In this document: one piece after another, positions 1-8,015 of the stretch
Layout of the letters: every line of letters begins with the position of its first letter
How positions within the stretch are numbered: position 1 is the first letter of the stretch
Assembly (NCBI GenBank): GCA_016930135.1
Contig: JAFGHM010000102.1
Coordinates: 1 to 59,092, forward strand
Origin: Thermoplasmatota archaeon
GTDB lineage: Archaea > Thermoplasmatota > Thermoplasmata > UBA10834
Reading direction: 5' to 3'
Length of the DNA stretch: 59,092 bases
Translations under genes and position numbers: made by a program
The notes under the pieces: model-generated
Told to the model about the DNA's origin: nothing
The model's input: the letters and a program-made list of their open reading frames with translations, nothing else
Databases searched by the model: none

Positions 1-156
1 CATGTCCTTGATGGCGCGTGCCATCTCCGGATAGGTTCTGATGGTCACTATCCTGAATCTGTGCGGCAGCAATCGCTGATCTATCGCCCTGACCACCCTG
101 CCCTCCATCCAGATGGCCCGAAGATCCTTCTTCCCTTTCGGAGTCGAGACCAGCAT
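1..156 (-). CDS. MtnA / aIF2B-like sugar-phosphate isomerase, N-terminal fragment
   Basis: Only the first 52 codons lie in the window; the gene runs off the left edge. The readable N-terminus contains RAIWMEGRVVRAIDQRLLP followed by a TYPEMARAIKDM-type stretch. This matches the start of S-methyl-5-thioribose-1-phosphate isomerase (methionine salvage) and its archaeal relatives such as ribose-1,5-bisphosphate isomerase. The ATG at 154-156 is fixed as the start by an in-frame TAG two codons upstream. Which of the related isomerases this is cannot be told from the fragment. Confidence 0.75.
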   Translation of the reverse strand, partial: MLVSTPKGKKDLRAIWMEGRVVRAIDQRLLPHRFRIVTIRTYPEMARAIKDM

Positions 157-187
157 GTCCTAGACCATCATGTGAATGAGCTAGGAC

Positions 188-196
188 GGATAAAAG
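188..196 (-). promoter_or_regulatory. TATA box of the MtnA-like gene
   Basis: On the minus strand the sequence reads CTTTTATCC, about 32 bp before the ATG at 156. Archaeal transcription normally starts about 25 bp downstream of such a box, which leaves a leader of about 10 nt. Confidence 0.5.
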
Positions 197-265
197 CCTC
201 AGTCTCTGTCACACCGGCCAAAAGGATATTAAACCAAAGCGGCATTAATCGGCCTGCCTCGCCAT

Positions 266-338
266 GGGCCCATGGTCTAGGGGTTATGACAGCGCTCTCA
301 CACAGCGCAGATCACCGGTTCAAATCCGGTTGGGCCCA
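266..338 (+). tRNA. tRNA-Val (anticodon CAC)
   Basis: A full cloverleaf can be drawn. The acceptor stem is GGGCCCA (266-272) with TGGGCCC (331-337), and the discriminator is A338. The D arm has GTC/GAC. The anticodon stem GCGCT/AGCGC (292-296, 304-308) encloses the loop CTCACAC with anticodon CAC at 299-301, reading GUG. The T arm is ACCGG-TTCAAAT-CCGGT. There is no intron and no encoded CCA, as usual in archaea. The last 23 nt recur imperfectly at 2107-2129. Confidence 0.95.
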
Positions 339-416
339 CCTCTTCTTCTCCGTTCCTCACCTTGGAAAAGGTCATATGGGAAGAAAAGGTATCGGGGAAT
401 GGTCGAGGGGGATGGT

Positions 417-1088
417 GTGAGGTGTCTAGGTTGCGGAGTCCTGAATCCAGATGGGTCCAGATTCTGCCACCGATGTAGAGCACGATTGACTGCTGATGAT
501 CGGCGAACTCTCGACGATGTCGCAATACAAGGGGTGACAGCACAGCATCAGCATGAAGAGGCTGAGAAGAGGCGCGACCTTGCTTTGGCGACCATTCTGA
601 CTCTCGTGGGGGTAATCGTGATCATTCTGCTTGAGCTGATGATGAGAACGGGCTCAGCCGACTTTATTGACCATTCGCGTGAGGGCATTGTCTCTATGCA
701 AGCTAATGCATTCATAGCAGCGTTCGTGGGCATATGTATCATGATACTCCGTCTCCTCAAAGGACGGACGAGTGGGGGGGCTGTCCGGTCCGAATCATCC
801 TTCTTCCACAGAATGGAGCCTTCGCTGCTTTCCGGTGGCACCCTCAAATCGCAGGCAGACTCCCTGGACCAAGGAGGTGGGATTCCCATTGTGCTCAGAA
901 TTCCCCTCTACCTGATTTCCGCAGGCATTCCCGCACTTGGCTGCATTGCAGGTGGAATACTCGTGACAAACAAGAGAACAGAACATAGGGCTGTAGGGAG
1001 TAACTGCATCAAAATCAGCATTGCCGCTTTGGTTGTGCTCAACGTGATGTTGGGAATCATATATCTGGCAGTTAGTCGAGTGCCCTGA
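417..1088 (+). CDS. Zinc-ribbon membrane protein, unknown function
   Basis: The protein of about 223 residues begins with a short zinc ribbon (CLGCG...FCHRC) and then a charged linker. Three hydrophobic segments follow: one near ALATILTLVGVIVIILLEL, one near ANAFIAAFVGICIMIL and one or two C-terminal stretches ending in LVVLNVMLGIIYLAV. N-terminal zinc ribbon plus transmembrane helices is a common archaeal layout with no single assigned function. The GTG at 417 is chosen because GAGGGGG lies about 5 nt upstream; an in-frame ATG at 399 is the alternative. It sits just downstream of the tRNA, between it and the duplicated tRNA end at 2107. Confidence 0.6.
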   Translation: MRCLGCGVLNPDGSRFCHRCRARLTADDRRTLDDVAIQGVTAQHQHEEAEKRRDLALATILTLVGVIVIILLELMMRTGSADFIDHSREGIVSMQANAFIAAFVGICIMILRLLKGRTSGGAVRSESSFFHRMEPSLLSGGTLKSQADSLDQGGGIPIVLRIPLYLISAGIPALGCIAGGILVTNKRTEHRAVGSNCIKISIAALVVLNVMLGIIYLAVSRVP

Positions 1089-1447
1089 GTGAAGCGTGTT
1101 GTGGGACGCCGCCGACTCCCATTTCTATATCGCCTTTCGTGAGCTGCGACATTTCCGCTCTTGATTGAAATCAGAAAAAGGATGTCTGGCTACCCTCAGG
1201 GTACCATGTGATAGAGATTAGGGTCATCGATAACGCTGGCAACCAGGCAATTGACAGTGCTGGATTCAACAACGACATCCGAGCGTTGAGTCTCAGCGGT
1301 CTGTATTATGGCCTTCCTCGTCGGCATAATCATTGCCGTTGTGCTCGCCGGCTTGCTTGTCACGATGATGGTCTGGCGGCGGATGAAGGCCCGCTCCCTC
1401 CTCCTGGGAAAAGCCCATAGGAGAGGAAGGGGATTCAGGCCGGGGAT
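1089..1447 (+). other. Gene-poor gap with a doubtful small membrane ORF
   Basis: No convincing gene is seen. An ORF at 1308-1502 would encode 64 residues starting with one strongly hydrophobic segment (FLVGIIIAVVLAGLLVTMMV) followed by basic residues. It has no clear ribosome-binding site and overlaps the HNH gene by 55 bp. A GTG ORF at 1208-1420 in another frame overlaps it, so a decayed gene with a frameshift is also possible. A possible TATA-like stretch (TTCTATATCG) lies near 1121-1131. Confidence 0.3.
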
Positions 1448-2002
1448 ATGGCCATGGGTTTCGGCCTCTTTGATGATGATCGGGATGAGAGAAGGACACT
1501 AGGCATAAGGGAGAAGCAGATTCTCTACAGGAATGCAAAGAAGAGATGTCAGAATCCCGCATGTGGAAGGAGAATCGACTTCGATGAAATGCAGGTCGGA
1601 CATAGGACAGCGTGGTCGAAGGGAGGAAGGACGACGCTGAAGAACAGCGTATGCCTCTGTTATCGATGCAACAAGCTACAAGGCAAGGATAGTTGGGCTG
1701 TATTCTTGAGGAAGCAGGGAGTGAAGGACGAGAAGGCGGAACTGAAGAATTCGCTTGAGTCCCTCAGCCTCCAGCAATTGAAGGCCCTCGCAAAGAAGCA
1801 CAACATCAAGGTCAAGGGCCGGACTGAGGAGTACCTCTTCGGCAGCGAAAGGAAGCCTCCCACAAAGAAGCAGTACATCTCTAGACTCAAAGGAGTCGTT
1901 ACTGAGAAGGAGGTCAAGTCAATGCCGAAGAAAGCCAAGTCCGTCAAGAAAAAAAGGAAGAAAAGATCGAGTGGCTTCTGGGACGACTTCTTGGGATTCT
2001 AG
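1448..2002 (+). CDS. HNH endonuclease-family protein with SAP-like C-terminus
   Basis: This protein of 184 residues has an HNH fold at about residues 30-78. C34 and C39 form the first zinc pair, then comes GHRTAWSKGG with H52, N66 in LKNSVCLCYRCNK, and C71/C74 as the second pair. Residues about 105-150 (SLSLQQLKALAKKHNIKVKG...) resemble a SAP DNA-binding helix pair, and the tail is very lysine-rich. A nuclease acting on DNA is the family expectation; its target is unknown. It lies in a gene-poor stretch between tRNA-Val and a copy of that tRNA's 3' end, which hints at an acquired segment. No integrase is nearby. The start could also be the ATG at 1454. Confidence 0.75.
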   Translation: MAMGFGLFDDDRDERRTLGIREKQILYRNAKKRCQNPACGRRIDFDEMQVGHRTAWSKGGRTTLKNSVCLCYRCNKLQGKDSWAVFLRKQGVKDEKAELKNSLESLSLQQLKALAKKHNIKVKGRTEEYLFGSERKPPTKKQYISRLKGVVTEKEVKSMPKKAKSVKKKRKKRSSGFWDDFLGF

Positions 2003-2022
2003 GGGTGAATAAGGAAAGGGGT

Positions 2023-2097
2023 TTGAGCCGGGTTTCCGGTCGCCTTCCAAAGACGCGGTAAACGGGTCGACCTGTACCTTCTCGGGTCGAGCCAGTC
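2023..2097 (+). repeat. 75-bp repeat, copy A
   Basis: This copy and the one at 2319-2393 are both 75 bp. They match at 51 of 75 positions by eye, starting with an identical TTGAGCCGGGTTTC and sharing AGACGC and ACCTTCT.GGGTC blocks. Copy A ends 10 bp before the duplicated tRNA end. No ORF or cloverleaf explains it. Confidence 0.55.
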
Positions 2098-2106
2098 ATT
2101 TTGGTG

Positions 2107-2129
2107 GATTCAAATCCTGTTGGGCCCAC
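2107..2129 (+). repeat. Copy of the tRNA-Val 3' end (possible old attachment site)
   Basis: These 23 bases match tRNA-Val positions 317-339 at 21 of 23 positions, covering the T loop, the T-stem 3' side and the acceptor 3' strand. The 5' part of the tRNA is missing, so it is not a functional gene. Integrating elements of archaea often leave such a 3'-end copy at their far border. Here the enclosed 1.8 kb holds only a membrane protein and an HNH protein. Confidence 0.55.
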
Positions 2130-2318
2130 TCAGACTCCTCCGGCAGTAACGAAGGGCGCTTCGGCCGACAATGATAATCGAAAAAGAACACAGAGGGAGG
2201 TGGACATCTGCAGAGGATGATGAGCCTTCTCCGACCACCGCCTCTTGATCCGCACTCTTCTTGTCTCTGTAGGGGACGCGGCCCTTGGCTCCATTGACAA
2301 GAGTAGGGGGATATCTGA

Positions 2319-2393
2319 TTGAGCCGGGTTTCATGTAGCTTCTGAGAGACGCAACGAAACGGACCTTATGCACCTTCTGGGGTCAAGACGGTC
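2319..2393 (+). repeat. 75-bp repeat, copy B
   Basis: Second copy of the 2023-2097 repeat (about two-thirds identical), preceded by a similar TAGGGGG-rich stretch. It lies 130 bp upstream of the Spo0M-like gene. The rest of 2130-2520 shows no gene. Confidence 0.55.
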
Positions 2394-2479
2394 GCACTTG
2401 CATGCTCAGATATGGTCCTATGCTCCTTACTGGCTACCTGAATGGACCTCGTTCCCAGATTTGGTTTTGGAGACGCTGG

Positions 2480-2489
2480 AAATATATAT
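2480..2489 (+). promoter_or_regulatory. TATA box of the Spo0M-like gene
   Basis: AAATATATAT lies about 40 bp before the ATG at 2524, which predicts a transcript start near 2510 and a leader of about 15 nt containing GGTGG. Confidence 0.6.
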
Positions 2490-2523
2490 CCCCACTTCGA
2501 ATAATACGCCCAACGGTGGTCAA

Positions 2524-2970
2524 ATGGGATTCCTAGACAAGGTGAAATCCGCAGGGTCCGCCATGACCGGCGGCGCGGCGAAGGTGAGCCTCGAATACCC
2601 GCATCAGCCAATGAAGCCTGGCGATTCGATCAATGTGAAGGTGACTGTGGTCTCGACAGGCAAAGAGGTCAAGTCAGGCGGCGTGTTCGTCGACGTCCAT
2701 GCAGCGGAGAAGGGCCAGGTCAAATGCAAGAACGCAAAATGCCAGCAGATGGTTAACATAAGCAACGAGACCGTCAAACAGGCGATATCTATCGCGCCCG
2801 CATTCGTGCTGCAACCGAACGAGACCAAGGTCTTCGAGTCGACCATACAGCTGCCCATGGGACAGCCGACATACCACGGTGTGGTCAACCACGAATGGAT
2901 GATAAGGGGAAGGCTCGAGGCGTTCGGGAACGACCCTGATTCTGGGTTCCAGAGGATCGAGGTAAGATAA
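2524..2970 (+). CDS. Spo0M / arrestin-like protein
   Basis: The 148-residue protein starts MGFLDKVKSAG and has a beta-rich body. It includes LEYPHQPMKPGDSINVKVTV, a YPG-like element followed by strands, as in Spo0M and arrestin-fold proteins. It has no signal peptide or membrane segment and should be cytosolic. Arrestin-like folds act as protein-binding scaffolds; no enzymatic role is suggested. The ATG at 2524 is preferred over the longer ORF from 2368 because a strong TATA box lies between them. It appears to be a single-gene unit. Confidence 0.65.
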   Translation: MGFLDKVKSAGSAMTGGAAKVSLEYPHQPMKPGDSINVKVTVVSTGKEVKSGGVFVDVHAAEKGQVKCKNAKCQQMVNISNETVKQAISIAPAFVLQPNETKVFESTIQLPMGQPTYHGVVNHEWMIRGRLEAFGNDPDSGFQRIEVR

Positions 2971-3029
2971 ACAGGATCGAGCAAACTCAGCATCCTGGAA
3001 ACCCTTTGCCTTGCTTTTCGCAACAGATG

Positions 3030-4250
3030 CTAAGGCACCTGTCTCAGGGTCCTCACGCGGGCCAACGGTGCTTTGGCGCTCGCCTGAGCCAGGAACTCCT
3101 CGATCTTGATGATCCGGTTGTTTATACGCGCGATGTCCTCGTTGATCTGGGAGACTGCCATCACGAGCTCCTCGTATAGCTTCGTCGGGATCTCGTCTTT
3201 GCCCTTCCCGCTCAGCCGCTCCTCGATCTGTGCCTGCAGCGCCTGGGCGGTGTTGTCCAGCTTCTCGAGCCGTTCCTCGAGGTCCTTCGGGATGACGACC
3301 TCCGGGGCCTGCCTGGGTGCCTCCTCGTCGGCTTGCATCTGAATCGCTCTGACGTCCTTCTCGATGGATTCGAGGCGCATCTCGAGCTCACGCGGCAACT
3401 CGAACATGACATCTCTGTTCTTGGCCCCGGCGAGGGCCGCGAAGCCCTTGTCGATCTTCTTGTCCGAGGCCGCAAGTATGACCGCGAGACCCTTCGCGAT
3501 CCTATCGTCCATGTTCTTGTTGAGCTCCGTGAGGGCCTTTCTGAGGGCGTGCTCCAGCTCCTCGAGCTTCTGATCCTGGCCCTCCACTCTGCCGATGATG
3601 TTCGAGAGGTCGCCAAGGTCGCGTGCAATGCCTTCGAGGAGCTGCTTCGCCTCGAAATCGGCCTTCGGAGACGTCTGAAAGCCTGGGTAGTGCCTCAGCG
3701 CATCCACCAGTCTGAGCATGTCGACCTCGGGCCCGGCCTTCTGTATCGCTTCTCTGATCGGTCCGAGCTTCGCCAGCTCCTGTTCTCCCAGCTCTGCGAC
3801 GGTCCTGTTCGATTTCTCAACGCTGGTCATCCCCTGGAGGACCTTCTCCAGGGCGGTTATCGCCTTTGATATGGTCGAGTCCTCGATGGTCCTGATATCC
3901 CTGACGGCATCCCGCTTGCCCCTCGCGATCGCGTCCGCGACCGTGACCCCTTCATGGGCATACAGGGCGACCAGGTGGTCGACCCCAGCCGTCACCTTCT
4001 GCTCCACATACTCCCAGTCGCGTTCCTTGACCACGACATCCTGACTGTCGGCCTTCTCGAAGAGCAGCGAGTAGCAGCCGTTTGGCATGATGCATATCTC
4101 GACGGAGTGTTGGTTGCCCCTGGCAAGCAGGGGGATGTGCTCTGGCCGCTCCTTCTTGACAGTGTTCAGGTACGCCCCCAGATATGAGATGGCGTACGTC
4201 TCGAGCGTCTTCTTTGGAGGTGGTAGAGGCGCCGGGGGTCCGCTCTCCAT
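3030..4250 (-). CDS. Coiled-coil protein of unknown function
   Basis: The protein has 406 residues and no recognised catalytic motif. The N-terminal about 120 residues look globular, with a proline-rich start (PPAPLPPPKK). The rest is dominated by heptad-like helices with many E, K, L and R residues, for example around LEELEHALRKALTELNKNMDD and LEERLEKLDNTAQALQAQIEERL. No membrane segment is seen. It is transcribed divergently from the Ras-like GTPase gene, so the two may share a promoter region and possibly a process. A partner or scaffold of the GTPase is a guess from position only. Confidence 0.6.
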   Translation of the reverse strand: MESGPPAPLPPPKKTLETYAISYLGAYLNTVKKERPEHIPLLARGNQHSVEICIMPNGCYSLLFEKADSQDVVVKERDWEYVEQKVTAGVDHLVALYAHEGVTVADAIARGKRDAVRDIRTIEDSTISKAITALEKVLQGMTSVEKSNRTVAELGEQELAKLGPIREAIQKAGPEVDMLRLVDALRHYPGFQTSPKADFEAKQLLEGIARDLGDLSNIIGRVEGQDQKLEELEHALRKALTELNKNMDDRIAKGLAVILAASDKKIDKGFAALAGAKNRDVMFELPRELEMRLESIEKDVRAIQMQADEEAPRQAPEVVIPKDLEERLEKLDNTAQALQAQIEERLSGKGKDEIPTKLYEELVMAVSQINEDIARINNRIIKIEEFLAQASAKAPLARVRTLRQVP

Positions 4251-4454
4251 CAGAATCTACAGTGGCATTATGGCCTATCTGGTATTGAGCTTTTCCTTCG
4301 TCAGTCTCCTCCGATGTATGCGAGCCAGTGTAAGAGACCTAGCAGCATGCCTCTTGACACGTCAGCGCCCCCGGGCTCGGAAAGGATTATTATCCATGTA
4401 TTTCTTATACTGACCGGCACTTGACTGATAAGCGTCAGGGGCAGCCCAGGCGGG

Positions 4455-5279
4455 ATGTACTTGAGCATAATCAAATCGAAGCGATACATCAAGAAGGTGG
4501 CCCTGATAGGCGATTCAGCCGTTGGGAAGACCTCGCTGATAAGGAGATTCGTGATAGATGTTTTCGACGACAAGTACATAGCTACCGTGGGCGCGAAGGT
4601 CAGCAAGCGCGACCTGGAGTACAAGCTGTCGGACAAGACGGTGTACCTGACGCTCATGCTCTGGGACATCCTGGGCCAGAAAGACTACAAGAAGATGAGG
4701 ACTCAAGGCCTCACGGGCGCTCACGGAGTGATGCTCGTAACTGACCTGAACAGGCCGGAGACCGTACAGTCGGTGCAGGACTTCTGGCTGCCAGAGATAG
4801 CGGAGATCGTCCCCAATTCACCAGTGCTCTTCGTCGGCAACAAGGCGGACCTCGTCAAGGAGAGCGCTCCGACGGTCCGATTGCTCAAGGAGATATCTCG
4901 TAAGACCAAAATGCCCATCGTGCTCTCGAGCGCGAAGACGGGCGAGAACGTCAGCGATACCTTCAGGAAGATCGGCGAGCTCATGCTGGAGAGCGAGCTC
5001 TTCGACAAGAAGGCTGCAGAGCCTACGCCGGAGTCCATGGCCCAGGCGATAGACGATGTTGTGAGCGACTTCTGCGAGCAATATGGGGACACCTTCAGGG
5101 CGATGGAGATCGTCGAGCGCGAGTTCACAAGGGCCAAGGTGGATGTCAACGCGCCCAACAAGGACGCTCTCCTGATGGCGATAGAGTACCTCTCGGACAT
5201 CGAAAGGGACGTCCATGGCAGGGACGTGTCCGAGGTGAACAAGCTCAGGCGCTGGAAGATGATTGACGAGGCTCGCTGA
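4455..5279 (+). CDS. Ras/Rab-like small GTPase with C-terminal helical extension
   Basis: All G-motifs are visible in the first about 165 residues: P-loop GDSAVGKTS (19-27), switch I threonine in IATVGAKV, WDILGQ (70-75) with the catalytic glutamine, NKAD (129-132) and SSAK (158-161). This is the layout of the Ras/Rab superfamily rather than bacterial MglA or Era types. About 100 further residues form an acidic helical tail with no lipidation cysteine. The likely role is a GTP-dependent switch; effectors are unknown. AGGCGGG precedes the ATG. A possible TATA (TTCTTATAC) is at about 4402-4410. The neighbour on the other strand is a coiled-coil protein, and the next gene downstream is METTL5-like. 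Confidence 0.85.
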   Translation: MYLSIIKSKRYIKKVALIGDSAVGKTSLIRRFVIDVFDDKYIATVGAKVSKRDLEYKLSDKTVYLTLMLWDILGQKDYKKMRTQGLTGAHGVMLVTDLNRPETVQSVQDFWLPEIAEIVPNSPVLFVGNKADLVKESAPTVRLLKEISRKTKMPIVLSSAKTGENVSDTFRKIGELMLESELFDKKAAEPTPESMAQAIDDVVSDFCEQYGDTFRAMEIVEREFTRAKVDVNAPNKDALLMAIEYLSDIERDVHGRDVSEVNKLRRWKMIDEAR

Positions 5280-5309
5280 GGGAGCGGGCCCGCTCCTGCC
5301 GTCGGGGGC

Positions 5310-5915
5310 ATGGCCGACATGAAGAAACGCCAGCTGGAGATGGCCCTGCAGAGTCTGCGGCCCCTGGGAACGAGAGAGGCCAGGCTTGAGCAGTATAGCA
5401 CGCCGGCCGAGGTGGCTGCGGACGTCCTCTGGGAGGCGTTCTCGGCGGGGGATGTGTCCGGCAGAGCGGTGGCCGACCTGGGCACCGGCAACGGCGTGTT
5501 TGCGATAGGGGCGAAGCTGCTCGGCGCCCAACGGGTGCTGGGGATCGATCTGGACCCTGAGGCCATACGCGTGGCGGAGAGGAACGCCCAGGTCCTCTCC
5601 CTGGGGGTCGAATTCGTCGCAGGGAGTGTGGATGAACTCTCGGGCTCCTTCGATACCGTGATCCAGAATCCCCCTTTCGGAGCCCAGACCAGGCACGCGG
5701 ACCGGGCCTTTATAAGGAAGGCTCTGGAGCTGGCTCCCAGAACCTACTCCCTCCACAACGACGGTACCCAGGGGTTCGTGAGCAAGCTGGTGTCCTCTCT
5801 GGGAGGCGGGGTCAGGACGGTCAAAAGGTATAAATTCGAGATTCCATATGCGTTCGAATTCCACAGAAAGGCTACAGAGACGATTTCGGTAGTTCTTTTG
5901 CGGTTTGACAGGTAG
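5310..5915 (+). CDS. METTL5-type N6-adenine rRNA methyltransferase
   Basis: The 201-residue Rossmann methyltransferase has a SAM site VADLGTGNGVFAIGA, an acidic GIDLDPEAI loop and the N6-adenine signature NPPFG (at about residue 115). Size and the N-terminal LEQYSTPAEVAADVL stretch fit the METTL5 family, which in eukaryotes modifies 18S rRNA; archaeal members are expected to act on 16S rRNA. It lies 30 bp after the GTPase gene and 9 bp before csl4, consistent with one transcript. The start could be either of two in-frame ATGs, 5310 or 5319. Confidence 0.85.
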   Translation: MADMKKRQLEMALQSLRPLGTREARLEQYSTPAEVAADVLWEAFSAGDVSGRAVADLGTGNGVFAIGAKLLGAQRVLGIDLDPEAIRVAERNAQVLSLGVEFVAGSVDELSGSFDTVIQNPPFGAQTRHADRAFIRKALELAPRTYSLHNDGTQGFVSKLVSSLGGGVRTVKRYKFEIPYAFEFHRKATETISVVLLRFDR

Positions 5916-5924
5916 GTAATCGAC

Positions 5925-6488
5925 TTGACCAGAACCGGTCGCAAGGTGCTGCCTGGGGACGAGGTGGCAATCGCCGAGGAGTACATGTCCGGCGAGGGGA
6001 CTTACGAGCAGGACGGCAAGGTGTTCTCCAGCACAGTCGGCGAGCTCGATCTCGATCCGAAGGAGAAGGTCGCCAGGGTCATCCTGGACAACCCGCCCGT
6101 CGTGCTCAGAGAGGGCGATGTCGTGCTCGCCCAGGTGACAGACGCAAAACCGGCCATGGCGATCGTGAGCATAGTCCAGCAGGAGGGCAGGGACAGGGAA
6201 GTCTCGAGCGAGACGCTGGCATCGGTCCACGTGTCCAAGCTCTCAAGCTCGTATGTGGAGGATGCGGGGGATGTCGTGCGCCCGGGCGACATCATAAGGG
6301 GCCTGGTGATCCAGGCCGAGCCGAGCGTCCAGCTGTCCACGGCCGGGCCGCACTTCGGAGTGGTTCGGGCGGTCTGCGGCGTGTGCAAGAACCCCATGGA
6401 GAAGAAGGGAAGGGGCCTCTACTGCGAGCACTGCGAGAGGACTGAGAACCGGAAGCTGGCAGACGACTACAGGTCATTCCTCAAGTGA
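5925..6488 (+). CDS. csl4: Exosome subunit Csl4
   Basis: The protein of 187 residues has the three Csl4 parts: an N-terminal beta domain beginning VLPGDEVAIAEEYMSGEGTYE, a central S1/OB domain (VREGDVVLAQVT to VRPGDIIRGLVIQ) and a C-terminal zinc ribbon (CGVCKNPM...CEHCER). Csl4 caps the archaeal RNA exosome and guides RNA into the Rrp41/Rrp42 core. The start is a TTG at 5925 with AGGTAAT upstream; no ATG fits the conserved N-terminus. Its stop overlaps the GTG of the next small ORF. Confidence 0.9.
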   Translation: MTRTGRKVLPGDEVAIAEEYMSGEGTYEQDGKVFSSTVGELDLDPKEKVARVILDNPPVVLREGDVVLAQVTDAKPAMAIVSIVQQEGRDREVSSETLASVHVSKLSSSYVEDAGDVVRPGDIIRGLVIQAEPSVQLSTAGPHFGVVRAVCGVCKNPMEKKGRGLYCEHCERTENRKLADDYRSFLK

Positions 6489-6730
6489 ATGCGACAGGCC
6501 AAACTCTTTATCGCGGTATCCCGATAGGTCGTTGCAGAAGGGGGGCGTCACGGACGGTCGATGACAAGGAACTCCTCGCTGAAATCGCACGTCTCAGGGA
6601 GGACCTCAAGCAGCTGAGGGAGATAGTGAACGTGCTCGTCAACGTTGTAATAGAAGATGAGCTTGAGGAGGAGGACCCCGAGTTCCAATCGCCCCAAGGC
6701 CCCGAGAACAGATTCAATATACTAAACTGA
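6485..6730 (+). CDS. Small acidic helical protein, unknown
   Basis: The ORF of 81 codons overlaps the csl4 stop by 4 bp (GTGA). The middle (DDKELLAEIARLREDLKQLRE) is a good amphipathic helix or short coiled coil, followed by a hydrophobic stretch VNVLVNVV and an acidic tail. The N-terminal about 25 residues look non-coding in character and contain a TATA-like TTTATC. The true start may therefore lie downstream at a codon I cannot identify. Function unknown. Confidence 0.5.
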   Translation: MNATGQTLYRGIPIGRCRRGASRTVDDKELLAEIARLREDLKQLREIVNVLVNVVIEDELEEEDPEFQSPQGPENRFNILN

Positions 6731-6768
6731 TTTAACGGGCAAGCCCACTTACCCTCACAGGCAAGCAG

Positions 6769-7983
6769 ATGAAGAGCACGTACTTCTTGGACAGCATGCG
6801 GGCCCAGGAGAAGTGGAGGATCGAGGAGTGCATAAACCTCATGCCCTCCGAGAACCAAACGAGCCCACAGGCCAGAGCGCTGCTCTCGGCGGATTTCGTG
6901 AACAGATACACCCTAACAGTGAATGCCGAGTACGCAGGGGAGTACATGGAGAACTCCTACCGCGGAACGCGCATAACGACTGAGATAGAGCGGAAGGCGG
7001 AGGAGCTGGCCAGAGAGGTCTATGGCTGCAAGTACGCATGCGTCGAACCGCTTTCAGGCCACATTGCTGCCATGATAGCGATAGTCTCGACGACCTCGAG
7101 AGGCGACAAGGTCCTTGCGATATCCGAGGAGTTTGGGGGCTATGATGGCTATGCGCAAAAATACATCCCGGACATAGTCGGTCTGAGGGCGGGAAAACTG
7201 CCCTTCGAAGCCTCGAAATGGAACCTCGACTACGAGGCCGCAGCGGCCCAGATACGACGCCAGAAGCCGAAGGTCGTCATCCTGGGCGCATCGCTGATAC
7301 TCTTCCCATACGACATGCCTCCGATCAAGGAGGCATGCGACGGGGTCGGAGCCACCCTGCTCTACGACGGCTCGCACGTGATGGGACTCATTGCTGGAGG
7401 GGAGTTCCAGAAGCCTCTCAGGCAGGGCGCGGACATTCTATATGGCTCTACCCATAAAACCCTCCCTGGACCACAGGGAGGCATCGTTCTCACCGACTCC
7501 AAGGAGATGGACAAGGCCATCAGGGGCAACCTCACCTGGAGGCTGATGGACAACGCGCATTGGAACCGCATCGCCTCGCTGGGCCAGACGCTCCTCGAGA
7601 TGAGGCGATTCGGGCCTGCTTATGCGAGGCAGGTCGTGAGGAACTCGAAGAGGCTCGGGAAAGAGCTCAAGGAGCGTGGTGTCCCGATCATGTTCGAGGA
7701 GCTCGGGTTCTCCGAGTCACACCAGCTTCTAATGGACAGGAGGGCGCTCAAGGCCAGATACCACCTGACCGTGAACGACTTCGCCAACCGCATGGAGAGA
7801 TCGAACCTGATCATCGATGCAGTTGGCAGGATAGGAACCTGCGAGCTTACCCGGATTGGCATGAAAGAGAAGCATCTGCCTGAGCTCGCCGATCTTTTTG
7901 CTGCGGCCGCGGGTGGGAAGGCAGTGAAGAAGCAGGTGAAAGCCCTGAGAAACCAGTTCGACATGGACTTCAGGTATCGATAG
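6769..7983 (+). CDS. glyA: Serine hydroxymethyltransferase (GlyA-like)
   Basis: The 404-residue fold-type I PLP enzyme has a SHMT-like N-terminus (INLMPSENQTSP, NRYTL...EYMENSYRG) and the PLP lysine in GSTHKTLPGPQGG (Lys230). It converts serine and a tetrahydropterin to glycine and methylene-tetrahydropterin. It is slightly shorter than typical bacterial GlyA (about 415-420). In this genome it would feed methylene-tetrahydrofolate into the FolD/MetF steps encoded near 44-51 kb. A TATA-like GATTTAACG lies about 35 bp upstream of the ATG. A related PLP enzyme of archaeal SHMT type with a different substrate is possible. Confidence 0.8.
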   Translation: MKSTYFLDSMRAQEKWRIEECINLMPSENQTSPQARALLSADFVNRYTLTVNAEYAGEYMENSYRGTRITTEIERKAEELAREVYGCKYACVEPLSGHIAAMIAIVSTTSRGDKVLAISEEFGGYDGYAQKYIPDIVGLRAGKLPFEASKWNLDYEAAAAQIRRQKPKVVILGASLILFPYDMPPIKEACDGVGATLLYDGSHVMGLIAGGEFQKPLRQGADILYGSTHKTLPGPQGGIVLTDSKEMDKAIRGNLTWRLMDNAHWNRIASLGQTLLEMRRFGPAYARQVVRNSKRLGKELKERGVPIMFEELGFSESHQLLMDRRALKARYHLTVNDFANRMERSNLIIDAVGRIGTCELTRIGMKEKHLPELADLFAAAAGGKAVKKQVKALRNQFDMDFRYR

Positions 7984-8015
7984 CCGGCCGACGTTAAGGC
8001 ATTAATACGGAGGCA

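Noticed and set aside
298..543. Minus-strand ORF with VGPTGFEP sequence, and a similar MGPTGFE ORF at 1944-2129
   Set aside because: These are antisense translations of the tRNA T-loop/acceptor sequence and its copy, a well-known false-gene artefact.
1208..1420. GTG-start ORF of 70 codons
   Set aside because: No ribosome-binding site, domain or hydrophobic pattern; it overlaps a better frame.
4818..6230. 470-codon minus-strand ORF opposite the GTPase, methyltransferase and csl4 genes
   Set aside because: It is the shadow of three well-supported plus-strand genes in GC-rich DNA; its composition is repetitive and histidine/arginine-rich.
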